Below, piece after piece: positions 14,911 through 20,707 of a DNA stretch of 20,707 bases. A program made the position numbers and the translations under genes. The DNA is from a virus. The stretch lies in the IMG/VR virus record IMGVR_UViG_3300011116_000737, positions 1-20,707 of that record; one strand, written 5' to 3'. Each line of letters starts with the position of its first letter. The stretch's first letter is position 1. Below the pieces are notes generated by a model, which was given only the letters and a program-made list of their open reading frames with translations, ran no database searches and had not been told where the DNA came from.

Positions 14911-16520
14911 TATGCGTCCGGTGAGTAGGAGCGTTTCCATGCTGGCTTAGAGCTTTCATCTCTACGCACATAACGGTCACGCTGTGCTGCCATTCTCTGG
15001 GCAGGTGATCTGTTGTCCCAGGGTTCTGCTAAACCATTAAGACAACCCAGTATAGCATATCTTGCTGAATCCACACAGTCATCTGGGTCACTAAATCTGC
15101 CTTGGTTGTCCACATAGTAGTTTCTGGCTTCATTTAGGAATCCAGTACAGTTCTCGTTGATCATCAAGCTGCCAACTTCCAACATCTGTCGCATTTGGTT
15201 TATGCCATAGCTTTTGTGATTGGTCACACGACCTTCAGAGTCAGGCGGATTCATAATGGCTCGTGAATACACATTGAGTTCATATGATTCAAACAGTTCT
15301 CTTATGGAGTTAGCACTCATGGTGTAGCGTCCAGGCGTTGAAGCATCAGGTGGCAGCACAATGGGTGTGCCAAACACTTCTGGTCTCAGCAAGTGATTGA
15401 TATACTGTGTGGGCACAGCTTCTTCTATGCCTTGCACAATGATTTGTTTGTGCAGCCAGGCCATGCGTTCGTAAGGATCCCAGTACATCAAGCTGATCAC
15501 AGTCTTGTCATTCACAAGGCCCAGGTCAAGTGCAATGATGCGATGTATGTTGGGCATGCTTCTAAAGTCAATCTCTGACGGTCGGTATGTGGGCCATTCA
15601 CGTATCTGAAACACAGCACCTTTACCTTGAATGGGCTTGCCCTGCATACGTGCTTCACGTTCATGCGGCAAGTAATCACGCTCCAGTTGATCTCTTGTGC
15701 TTTGTAATAGGAATGGCTCCCCCCATGGGTCATATTCAGGCACATCGTCCCAGGCCACACGCACATAGTCATAGCCTTCTTCTCTATTCCAGAACTTTGA
15801 CACAAGTCCATTTAGACCCTTGAGTGGTGTAAAGCTGCACAGCACCATGCCTTGTGTGGTGGCAGTACGTGTGACAATCTCTGAGAAAAAGTCATCTGGT
15901 GGTTGTTCATCAAATACTGCTAGATTCAGCTTGAAGCCTTGCAATTGTCTAACCTCTTGTGTGTAGTTGGCAAACAACAAGTAGCTTTTTGAACCTGACA
16001 CATGCCGAATCTCTACACCAATACAGTTGGCACCATCACCTCGCATGGTATCAATCACAATGGCATCGCGGGGTATGGCACCTGTGCCCAATTGTTCACG
16101 CAGCTTGACATCAGGTGTGCCCAAGAGTTCTTGTTGCAACACAAGAGCAACCTGACTCCAACCTTCTCCGGCAACCATAACAGTAATGGGCTTGTCAAAT
16201 CTATGTCCAGTCCACCAGTCAGGATACTGTCCAGTCAAGTGATAGGCAGTTTCATAACAGGTTGACACCGTCTTACCAATCCTGTTGGCAGCAAGAATAC
16301 CTCTACGGTCAGTAGTGGTGTTGAAGAACCTCCGCTGATGTTCAAATGGCCTAAAGTATTTTAAACCATTGTAACGCATGTCATCACTCACAGCAATCAC
16401 CAGCTCTTGTAGTGTTTGCTGTGCGTCAGTTGTGAGTGTGTTCCAGGCTTCAGGTGCAATTTCATGCTGATCCATGACCCAACGCAGGGCTCTACGCATT
16501 AGCACAATGGGATCAAGCAT
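14910..16520 (-). CDS. terL: Terminase large subunit (536 aa)
   Basis: It is the ATP-driven motor and nuclease that packages DNA into the procapsid through the portal. The ATPase domain shows a Walker A-like LAANRIGKT at 76-84 (K83, T84), the AxNRxGKT form of P22/Sf6-type terminases. Walker B with the catalytic acid is LNLAVFDEQ at 198-206 (D204, E205), and a coupling motif CSFTPLKG lies at 228-235. The nuclease domain starts near 325 with IIALDLGLVNDKT (D332), and the C-terminal acidic site is in DPDDCVDSARYAILG (about 478-492, D484 likely). All key residues are present, so it is probably active. The ATG shares one base with the preceding stop (TAATG). The family suggests a headful-type motor, but the packaging mode is not shown. 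Confidence 0.95.
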   Translation of the reverse strand: MLDPIVLMRRALRWVMDQHEIAPEAWNTLTTDAQQTLQELVIAVSDDMRYNGLKYFRPFEHQRRFFNTTTDRRGILAANRIGKTVSTCYETAYHLTGQYPDWWTGHRFDKPITVMVAGEGWSQVALVLQQELLGTPDVKLREQLGTGAIPRDAIVIDTMRGDGANCIGVEIRHVSGSKSYLLFANYTQEVRQLQGFKLNLAVFDEQPPDDFFSEIVTRTATTQGMVLCSFTPLKGLNGLVSKFWNREEGYDYVRVAWDDVPEYDPWGEPFLLQSTRDQLERDYLPHEREARMQGKPIQGKGAVFQIREWPTYRPSEIDFRSMPNIHRIIALDLGLVNDKTVISLMYWDPYERMAWLHKQIIVQGIEEAVPTQYINHLLRPEVFGTPIVLPPDASTPGRYTMSANSIRELFESYELNVYSRAIMNPPDSEGRVTNHKSYGINQMRQMLEVGSLMINENCTGFLNEARNYYVDNQGRFSDPDDCVDSARYAILGCLNGLAEPWDNRSPAQRMAAQRDRYVRRDESSKPAWKRSYSPDA

Positions 16521-16834
16521 TAGTCTTCTTCAGGTATACGCCAGTCTCTACGAACTTCATTAAGGTTCTTGAGTGCTAGACTTAGATTTAAGATTTCTTC
16601 TGCTGTGGCTGGCCATGTGTCAGGATGATCTAATTGCATGTGTTCAGGTTTGCTTAGACAACTTTGCAAGCGTTCACTTACCAGTCTCATATGGTGTTCA
16701 ACTTGACCAGGAAAGCGTTGTGTAAACGCTACTCGGTTCACAGCATTGACCTTTTGTAGGATCTTGGTGTCATCTGCTGCTCGTGCTTCTCGGGCATTGT
16801 GTATCATGCCATCTCGTATGGTGGGATTATTCAT
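16520..16834 (-). CDS. Hypothetical protein, candidate terminase small subunit by position (104 aa)
   Basis: It starts 8 nt inside the end of the 258-aa gene and ends in a TAATG overlap with the large terminase, the usual place for a small terminase. The sequence is helical and charged: RDGMIHNAREARAADDTKIL, FTQRFPGQVEHHMRLVSERL, then AEEILNLSLALKNLNEVRRD. I cannot see a clear helix-turn-helix or an established TerS signature, so the function is inferred from position only. It could equally be another packaging accessory protein. No signal peptide or membrane segment. Confidence 0.8.
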   Translation of the reverse strand: MNNPTIRDGMIHNAREARAADDTKILQKVNAVNRVAFTQRFPGQVEHHMRLVSERLQSCLSKPEHMQLDHPDTWPATAEEILNLSLALKNLNEVRRDWRIPEED

Positions 16835-17603
16835 CTAGGTCCCATGGGTTGATTGCGGCCTTGTGATCCAGGCTAATGAAGTCACGGTCAATATAACGCA
16901 CCCATTGATTTGAATCGTTGTAACGCATGGTCTGCATCATGGCTTTCAAGCGTCGTCCAATGGGAGTAAATGATCCATCAGGGCGTTGCACAATCTGTTC
17001 ACCAGTGCGGGGATCAACCCAGCGAATGATTTCGGGACGCACCTTGCCCCACTTGTCAATCTTTTCACCATAGGGTCTTGGCTCGATAGGACCAATCACT
17101 TCATAGGTAATCATGCCGTTTTTATACTTCTTGAATGTGCAATGCATCTTGCGACCCTGTGCATGATACTCCTGATCCGAGTGTGGCACAAACGCAGTGA
17201 AGAATTCATTCTGCAGTTCTGTTCGGGGTGGCAGACCTGGATCTCTAGGTGGCAGTTCTTTCATGGGCTCTTCTGGCACCATGTCAGTCTTTTCCAAGTA
17301 AGGATTGTCTTTGCCAATGTAGCGAGCTTCTACTGCAACACCATTTAGAGTGTCCATGGCAATCTGATATTTCAGTTTGTTGGCACGACCTTTGAGGTTC
17401 AGCACAATGCCTGTTTCATCATACACAAAGCGTTCTAAATCTTTGGCTGTGGGAAAGTCTGTCATGAGGCCTTCCAGATCAAACTCACGTGATTCAATCA
17501 CGGGTTCTGGTTTTTTAGGCTTGGAGGGTTTTGCGGGTTCAGTCACTGTGTCAGTGGCATCATCCCATACATTGTTGTCGTTGGTGACGGGTCGTTTGTT
17601 CAT
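16827..17603 (-). CDS. Hypothetical protein heading the packaging block (258 aa)
   Basis: Family not recognised. Residues 1-40 are low-complexity, acidic then Lys/Pro-rich (EPAKPSKPKKPEPV), probably a disordered tail. Residues about 40-95 look folded and helical (LMTDFPTAKDLERFVYDETG, KLKYQIAMDTLNGV), followed by a proline-rich linker (PPRDPGLPPRTEL) and a second domain with HCTFKKYKNGMITYEVIG, IIRWVDPRTGEQIVQRPDGS and QTMRYNDSNQWVRYIDRDF. It is the first gene after the terminator at 17633-17659 and has an AAAAGGA site. It overlaps the 104-aa gene by 8 nt, so it belongs to the terminase unit. A packaging or head-assembly role is inferred from context. Confidence 0.85.
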   Translation of the reverse strand: MNKRPVTNDNNVWDDATDTVTEPAKPSKPKKPEPVIESREFDLEGLMTDFPTAKDLERFVYDETGIVLNLKGRANKLKYQIAMDTLNGVAVEARYIGKDNPYLEKTDMVPEEPMKELPPRDPGLPPRTELQNEFFTAFVPHSDQEYHAQGRKMHCTFKKYKNGMITYEVIGPIEPRPYGEKIDKWGKVRPEIIRWVDPRTGEQIVQRPDGSFTPIGRRLKAMMQTMRYNDSNQWVRYIDRDFISLDHKAAINPWDLDE

Positions 17604-17632
17604 GTCTTTTCCTTTTCAAAACAAATCAAAAA

Positions 17633-17659
17633 CTAGAACACACCCCGTGTGTGTTCTAG
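17633..17659 (-). terminator. Strong intrinsic terminator between accessory and packaging blocks
   Basis: CTAGAACACAC and GTGTGTTCTAG form a perfect 11-bp stem with a 5-nt loop. On the minus strand the hairpin is followed at once by TTTTTGATTTG, a clear U-tract. It lies 12 nt after the 108-aa gene and 29 nt before the 258-aa gene. Confidence 0.9.
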
Positions 17660-17671
17660 TGGGGGGTTCTC

Positions 17672-17998
17672 TTAATAACCTGAAGTGGCACCCACAGCAC
17701 CTTTGCGAGCGGCACCAGACTTCTGTTGTTTGCCAGCGTTGCCTTTTGTGGGTCCACGACCAACATTGGTGTTGGCGTGTAAGGGTTCCACTGCTGGATC
17801 ACGTACTGATCGCATGAGTTCGCCTCTACGGGCCACAGCTGATGTGACCATGTCAGCCAGTGCAGACTTTTCTGAACCTGACTTGGCCTTTTCACTCATG
17901 AAGTCAGCACGTTTAGATCCTGTGTTGTGGTTGCCTGTTGTGGGACCACGTGATTGATTAATGCTTTTGGCATTGGGGTTAGTGGTTGATGTTCTCAT
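17672..17998 (-). CDS. Small basic protein with two RGPTxGN motifs (108 aa)
   Basis: Function unknown. The protein is Ser/Gly/Lys/Arg-rich with little hydrophobic core, so much of it is probably disordered. It carries SRGPTTGN near residues 16-23 and GRGPTKGN near 80-87; the 162-aa protein of the same block has GRGPTTGN. Between them is one possible helix (KSALADMVTSAVARRGELMR). The ATG at 17998 has a good AAGGAA site, 9 nt after the preceding stop. It is the last gene before the strong terminator. The motif is familiar from small proteins of aquatic phages, but I know of no proven role. Nucleic-acid or virion-surface association is a guess from the charge. Confidence 0.78.
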   Translation of the reverse strand: MRTSTTNPNAKSINQSRGPTTGNHNTGSKRADFMSEKAKSGSEKSALADMVTSAVARRGELMRSVRDPAVEPLHANTNVGRGPTKGNAGKQQKSGAARKGAVGATSGY

Positions 17999-18007
17999 GA
18001 TGTTTCC

Positions 18008-18499
18008 TTATGCTACTGTGTAGCCTGATAATTCAGTAACTGTGGCTGTGGCATTCAGAATTTGTGTAGGATACACAAATGGTGCTGATGCCTGGCTTGC
18101 CACCTGAACAGCCACTGTGACTGTGTTGCCTGTGGTGTTGTAAAACACTGTGCTCACAGGCACACCAGGCACTGCTGTGGGGCCAATGGCTGCTAGAGTG
18201 TCTGCGTTGACCCAACCATATGTTACAGGTGGGGCTCCGCGTGGATTGTTGGGCATGTCTAAACTGGCTGACAGCTGATAAGCAACATTGGCAGCACCAC
18301 TAAGACTGAACACACCAGTTGACACATTGGCTGTAATATTGGTGCCAATATTGGCCACAGTGGTATTGAATGTCACTGTCTGTGGTGACAGCACCGTGTC
18401 TAATCGAGTGGTGCCTTCGCCAGTTGTGGCTATGGTGAACAAGTTCTGAGTAGCTGTGTTTTTTAGACTTTCTACTGCGGTGGTAATGACTGTAGGCAT
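18008..18499 (-). CDS. C1q/TNF-like beta-sandwich protein (163 aa)
   Basis: The start is the ATG at 18499, which lies after the stop of the preceding gene; a longer frame to 18577 would sit inside that gene. From about residue 25 the pattern is beta strands like a C1q/TNF-type trimeric jelly roll: SPQTVTFNTTVANIGTNITA, VSTGVFSLSGAANVAYQLSA, then FYNTTGNTVTVAVQVASQ. The STGVFS-to-YQLSAS stretch is the clearest C1q-like signature. Such domains form trimers at phage fibre tips or on capsids. The fold is judged by pattern only. It is next to another small beta-rich protein, and both lie upstream of the terminase block, so a head decoration or spike role is possible. Confidence 0.75.
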   Translation of the reverse strand: MPTVITTAVESLKNTATQNLFTIATTGEGTTRLDTVLSPQTVTFNTTVANIGTNITANVSTGVFSLSGAANVAYQLSASLDMPNNPRGAPPVTYGWVNADTLAAIGPTAVPGVPVSTVFYNTTGNTVTVAVQVASQASAPFVYPTQILNATATVTELSGYTVA

Positions 18500-18512
18500 T
18501 TGTAATATCCGT

Positions 18513-18869
18513 TTAATATTTGAACAACACGCCAGGCGTGATGTAGACTGAGCCTGTGCCTGAATGTCCAGCAGCACTCACATACAAGTTGCCAGTTTGG
18601 TTGGCAGCTTGTGGGATGGCAATCATGGCATAACCATAAGGTGGGATGATGGCACCAAGACCATTGGCACCTGATGATGGCACAATGGCATTGGTGTCTT
18701 GTGAGTCAAAACTGTAGCTCACTGCCACAATGTTGGCTGAGTCTTCGTTCACACAGTACAGCACGTTGGGCATGCCAGTGCCGCCAGTGGTAATGGTGAT
18801 TGATGTGTCTGTGGAGTCATCAGTGTAGTCTACTACAGCTGAACGTCCAATGGGTGTGAATGGAACCAT
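18513..18869 (-). CDS. Small beta-rich putative virion surface protein (118 aa)
   Basis: Family not named. Composition is strand-forming and low in charge: AVVDYTDDSTDTSITITTGG, NVLYCVNEDSANIVAVSYSF, GLGAIIPPYGYAMIAIPQA and TGNLYVSAAGHSGTGSVYIT, ending in GVLFKY. This looks like a compact beta-sandwich, typical of capsid decoration or fibre-base proteins. The ATG at 18869 has AAGGA about 9 nt upstream, inside the end of the preceding gene's spacer. It is 13 nt downstream of the 162-aa gene and followed 13 nt later by the C1q-like gene, so the pair probably acts together. Function is inferred from composition and neighbours. Confidence 0.78.
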   Translation of the reverse strand: MVPFTPIGRSAVVDYTDDSTDTSITITTGGTGMPNVLYCVNEDSANIVAVSYSFDSQDTNAIVPSSGANGLGAIIPPYGYAMIAIPQAANQTGNLYVSAAGHSGTGSVYITPGVLFKY

Positions 18870-18882
18870 TTTGTGTCAGTCC

Positions 18883-19371
18883 TTAGTATTGGCTCTTGGG
18901 GCCATAGTTGAAGTTGGTCTGCCCAGCAGAAGTGCTAGGACGACTGCCTCTTGTGGCAGCACCATAACCTTCACCACCGGATTGACCAATGCGAATTGAA
19001 TCAGGATTGCCATTGTAGTTCTGTGTGGCTTTTGGATCCCATGCTCTAGTGCCACCTGGCGTGCGAACTTGGCTGCCACGATTGATTGAATCACGCACTG
19101 TGCCTTGTTTGGGCACTGAGGGAACTGAACTTGTTGGGGCTGGTCTGAATTTATCTCGGGTAACGCTTGTGGAGGCACCTGCACGGCTGGGATCACCACA
19201 ACCCATATTACCTGTTGTGGGGCCACGTCCTTTGTTGACCAAGCGGCCATCATTCATGTAGCCTGTAAACCGGTTCACATGTAAGCCACCGCGTACTGAG
19301 CCTGTTGACTCTCGACCAGCACCATCAAAGCCTAAGCCTTGGTCCATTTGCGTTTTTGCATTGGGTTTCAT
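18883..19371 (-). CDS. Gly/Ser/Arg-rich hypothetical protein with RGPTTGN motif (162 aa)
   Basis: Function unknown. The protein is rich in Gly, Ser, Thr, Arg and Asn, with almost no hydrophobic core, so it is probably largely disordered. A GRGPTTGN motif lies near residues 48-55, shared with the 108-aa protein. Other visible stretches are GLHVNRFTGYMNDGRLVNKG, SVPKQGTVRDSINRGSQVRT and a tail ending in NFNYGPKSQY. The ATG at 19371 overlaps the TGA of the 53-aa gene (ATGA) and has AAAAGGA upstream. Possible roles are a virion-associated or nucleic-acid-associated protein, but nothing in the sequence decides this. Confidence 0.78.
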   Translation of the reverse strand: MKPNAKTQMDQGLGFDGAGRESTGSVRGGLHVNRFTGYMNDGRLVNKGRGPTTGNMGCGDPSRAGASTSVTRDKFRPAPTSSVPSVPKQGTVRDSINRGSQVRTPGGTRAWDPKATQNYNGNPDSIRIGQSGGEGYGAATRGSRPSTSAGQTNFNYGPKSQY

Positions 19372-19529
19372 TTTTGTTTTCCTTTTGACTTCGAAGTCTT
19401 TTTAGCAGCCGCGTCACGCTTGACAGCATAGGCAATGGCCACAGCTTGTTTTTGTGGTTTACCTGATGACATTTCTCGAGAGATGTTTTCCTTGAAGGCC
19501 TTCTTGGATGTTGATTTTGTTAACGGCAT
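19368..19529 (-). CDS. Small basic conserved phage protein, MPLTKS...QAVAIAY type (53 aa)
   Basis: The ATG at 19529 (MPLTKSTSKKAFKEN) is chosen over an in-frame TTG at 19553 because this family starts with MPL-type residues. The pattern SKKAFKENISREM then GKPQKQAVAIAYAVKR is a widespread small-protein family of phages; its role is not established. The C-terminus is Lys-rich (KKTSKSKGKQK). There is no Shine-Dalgarno sequence before the ATG. Instead an ACTAAATA box lies exactly 5 nt upstream, overlapping the stop of the preceding gene, so the mRNA might be leaderless, or translation might restart after that stop 4 nt away. Confidence 0.8.
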   Translation of the reverse strand: MPLTKSTSKKAFKENISREMSSGKPQKQAVAIAYAVKRDAAAKKTSKSKGKQK

Positions 19530-19533
19530 AATG

Positions 19534-19890
19534 TTATTTAGTTGTGGCAGCAATTTCAGTTATCTTGGCCAGGGCCGCTGTGAACGCTGCCTGTTTGGCA
19601 TCAACTTCGTCTTGTGGGCTTGAAACTTCTACTGAGTTCATTGTGGCCATTACTTTGTTTAGAATTAGATTATGGTACTTGGCAGTGAGTCCATGATCGT
19701 TACCGCGACGAGCATTTAAAAAGTCTTCCGTAAGGAGATCAGTGTAGCTACGACCTGAGGCAGTGTCTACTGCTGACAGGAGGCTGGCAATGGTGACTTT
19801 GTCTACAGATCCTCGTGGGCGACCAGCGTTGGGTCTAGCACCTCCACGCTTGCCTCGGGGTTTGGTTAAATTTGAATCTTTCATTTCCAT
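19534..19890 (-). CDS. Putative DNA-binding protein with GGARPNAGRPRG motif, candidate small terminase (118 aa)
   Basis: The N-terminus has LTKPRGKRGGARPNAGRPRG (residues about 8-27), a basic AT-hook-like segment that I have seen at the start of phage small terminase-like and other DNA-binding proteins. The rest is helical: TIASLLSAVDTASGRSYTDL, EDFLNARRGNDHGLTAKYHN, and a C-terminal AAFTAALAKITEIAATTK. This makes it an alternative small-terminase candidate to the 104-aa gene, although it is not next to the large subunit. The ATG at 19890 follows the previous stop by 5 nt; a second ATG lies two codons later. Its last codons and stop contain the ACTAAATA box of the next gene. Confidence 0.8.
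   Translation of the reverse strand: MEMKDSNLTKPRGKRGGARPNAGRPRGSVDKVTIASLLSAVDTASGRSYTDLLTEDFLNARRGNDHGLTAKYHNLILNKVMATMNSVEVSSPQDEVDAKQAAFTAALAKITEIAATTK
19535..19542 (-). promoter_or_regulatory. ACTAAATA box before the 53-aa gene
   Basis: The minus strand reads CACAACTAAATAACATTATG: exactly 5 nt from the box to the ATG at 19529. The box overlaps the last codons and stop (ACT AAA TAA) of the 118-aa gene, so coincidence from coding is possible here. Confidence 0.4.
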
Positions 19891-19895
19891 ATCAT

Positions 19896-20243
19896 TTACT
19901 TATTGGACTTTGCAAACACAATGGGTTTTGGCATGGGTTTTGACAATTTTGCGTCTGCATAGATTTTGAGTTGCAGCATGAACCACTGCTGACATTCATG
20001 TTCTTTAAGACCCGAACGTTCTGCTATCAAGGCCAGCCTAGCAAACTCCTGTTGTGCTTCTGTCGGCACAGTGATATCATGTGCAGCCTTTAGCCAGGTG
20101 CCAAATTCCCCATCCGAAATCATCCACATGTCGTCGCCTGCTCTAAACATCACAGGTGCAGACTTTTTGGGAGTGCTCATGAGCCTACCGCCCCACCGCT
20201 TGATTTCAGCAATTTCTTGTGCTCTTAACCTAGCTTGACCCAT
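19896..20243 (-). CDS. Hypothetical protein (115 aa)
   Basis: The start is the ATG at 20243 (MGQARLRAQEIAEIKRWGG), with AAGGAG 6 nt before it; a GTG 13 codons upstream has no such site. Family not recognised. Residues 1-20 form a basic helix, followed by VMFRAGDDMWMISDGEFGTW and a helical C-terminal half (PTEAQQEFARLALIAERSGL, ECQQWFMLQLKIYADAKLS). No membrane segment or signal peptide. It overlaps the preceding 96-aa gene by 14 nt and is followed by the GARPNAGRPRG protein, so it is in the same unit. A DNA or regulatory role is possible but unproven. Confidence 0.8.
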   Translation of the reverse strand: MGQARLRAQEIAEIKRWGGRLMSTPKKSAPVMFRAGDDMWMISDGEFGTWLKAAHDITVPTEAQQEFARLALIAERSGLKEHECQQWFMLQLKIYADAKLSKPMPKPIVFAKSNK

Positions 20244-20520
20244 GATTGACTCCTTGTATTTGACGCACACCAAAGTGTTCACTGTGAAACAGTTCGTTCA
20301 TTTTTCGTGCAGTGCTTCTGGCCACAGTTTCGCTGGTCCAACCATTGCGTCTATATCTATGCACATCGTCCGAATAATCATGTGTGTCCTTGATCTGACA
20401 CAGAGCACCTTGATAGGTCATGACCCACCAAGCATCAGGCACAATTATATGTGCCGTTTTTGCCTGGTTCCGCATGTGCATGCTGCCTGCTTGGGGTAAG
20501 GGTGGTCTCATTATCAGCAT
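20230..20520 (-). CDS. Hypothetical protein, first gene of the leftward unit (96 aa)
   Basis: Family not recognised. Two starts are possible: the ATG at 20520, which sits inside a TAAATA box, or the ATG at 20511 (MRPPLPQAGS), which would give 93 aa. Neither has a Shine-Dalgarno sequence. Visible parts are HIIVPDAWWVMTYQGALCQI, a central HDYSDDVHRYRRNGWTSETV and a basic helix (ARSTARKMNELF). No signal peptide, membrane segment or catalytic motif is clear. It overlaps the next gene by 14 nt and diverges from a plus-strand frame that starts at 20545. Confidence 0.65.
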   Translation of the reverse strand: MLIMRPPLPQAGSMHMRNQAKTAHIIVPDAWWVMTYQGALCQIKDTHDYSDDVHRYRRNGWTSETVARSTARKMNELFHSEHFGVRQIQGVNHGSS

Positions 20521-20525
20521 ATTTA
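20520..20525 (-). promoter_or_regulatory. TAAATA box at the divergent boundary, minus strand
   Basis: The minus strand reads TTGGATTAAATATGCTGATA, 8 nt before the ATG at 20511 and overlapping the ATG at 20520. It matches six of the eight bases of the ACTAAATA box. Confidence 0.35.
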
Positions 20526-20533
20526 ATCCAAAA

Positions 20534-20539
20534 TAAATA
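20534..20539 (+). promoter_or_regulatory. TAAATA box at the divergent boundary, plus strand
   Basis: The plus strand reads CAAAATAAATATCAGTATGG. It is exactly 5 nt before the ATG at 20545, the same spacing as for the 195-aa and 53-aa genes, and it lies back to back with the minus-strand box. Confidence 0.35.
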
Positions 20540-20544
20540 TCAGT

Positions 20545-20707
20545 ATGGAACGCACAATCATCAGTCAGGTATATCGTCGACGCTACAATTTTGCTGTGCG
20601 GGACGGCAGCCGTACTTGTGATTGGGTGTTGTCACGAACTCCGGGACGCAGTCAACTCACTCTGCAACAGGTCCAGGAGTTTGAAGCCCTGTGCCTACGC
20701 CTTGACC
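20545..20707 (+). CDS. Partial hypothetical protein on the plus strand (at least 54 aa, cut by window edge)
   Basis: An ATG opens a frame with no stop to the right edge; an in-frame stop lies at 20524-20526. The visible part reads MERTIISQVYRRRYNFAVRD, GSRTCDWVLSRTPGRSQLTL and QQVQEFEALCLRLD. It is basic at the start and helical at the end, with no recognised motif. There is no Shine-Dalgarno sequence, and a TAAATA box lies 5 nt upstream. The opposite strand has no competing gene here. If real, it begins a rightward gene block, perhaps replication or early functions. Confidence 0.5.
   Translation, partial: MERTIISQVYRRRYNFAVRDGSRTCDWVLSRTPGRSQLTLQQVQEFEALCLRLD

Noticed and set aside
1-20707. 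tRNA genes, integrase, insertion sequences, attachment sites
   Set aside because: Gaps between genes are short and none folds into a cloverleaf by eye. No recombinase or transposase motif was seen in any frame.

Overview
The window is part of a tailed double-stranded DNA phage genome (or a provirus segment), most likely a podovirus from an aquatic metagenome. The core is recognisable by sequence: a P22/Sf6-type large terminase, a P22/SU10-type portal, a coiled-coil scaffold, a DUF5309 (SU10-type) major capsid protein and an SU10/P22-type head-tail adaptor, followed by tail and fibre genes. I see no sheath, tape-measure or baseplate gene, which fits a short tail. Aquatic origin is inferred from the fibre repeats (TGN and YFIGDGSxLTNI types), FCCH-like beta modules and the GDTLxIxGTxLGG module, which I associate with marine and freshwater phage metagenomes. 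I cannot name the host.

Nearly every gene lies on the minus strand, so the window reads from right to left. (i) 20520-17672 holds small accessory or structural genes: three hypothetical proteins, a small basic conserved phage protein, two small proteins sharing an RGPTxGN motif, and two small beta-rich proteins, one of them C1q-like. An intrinsic terminator at 17633-17659 closes this block. (ii) 17603-14330 is the packaging block: a 258-aa protein, a 104-aa protein in the usual small-terminase position, the large terminase, and two small unknowns. (iii) 14277-11649 holds the portal and a 113-aa protein. (iv) 11572-9233 holds scaffold and major capsid, closed by a second terminator at 9185-9206. 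(v) 9140-1 holds a 195-aa protein, adaptor, 991-aa fibre-like protein, 661-aa nozzle-like protein, 410-aa tail protein, and a gene of at least 442 codons cut by the left edge. At the right edge (from 20545) a plus-strand frame starts and runs off the window, so a divergent transcription boundary probably lies at 20520-20545.

Genes within blocks are tightly packed, often with TAATG or ATGA stop/start overlaps. The most notable regulatory signal is an 8-base box, ACTAAATA on the minus strand, found at four sites (14301-14308, 11620-11627, 9146-9153, 19535-19542), each just before a gene. TAAATA variants occur at both window ends. The box resembles the T4 late-promoter core TATAAATA and may be this phage's late promoter. 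In three cases it lies exactly 5 nt before an ATG, which would make the mRNAs leaderless. No gap longer than 300 bases is gene-free, and I saw no tRNA, CRISPR array, integrase or insertion sequence.
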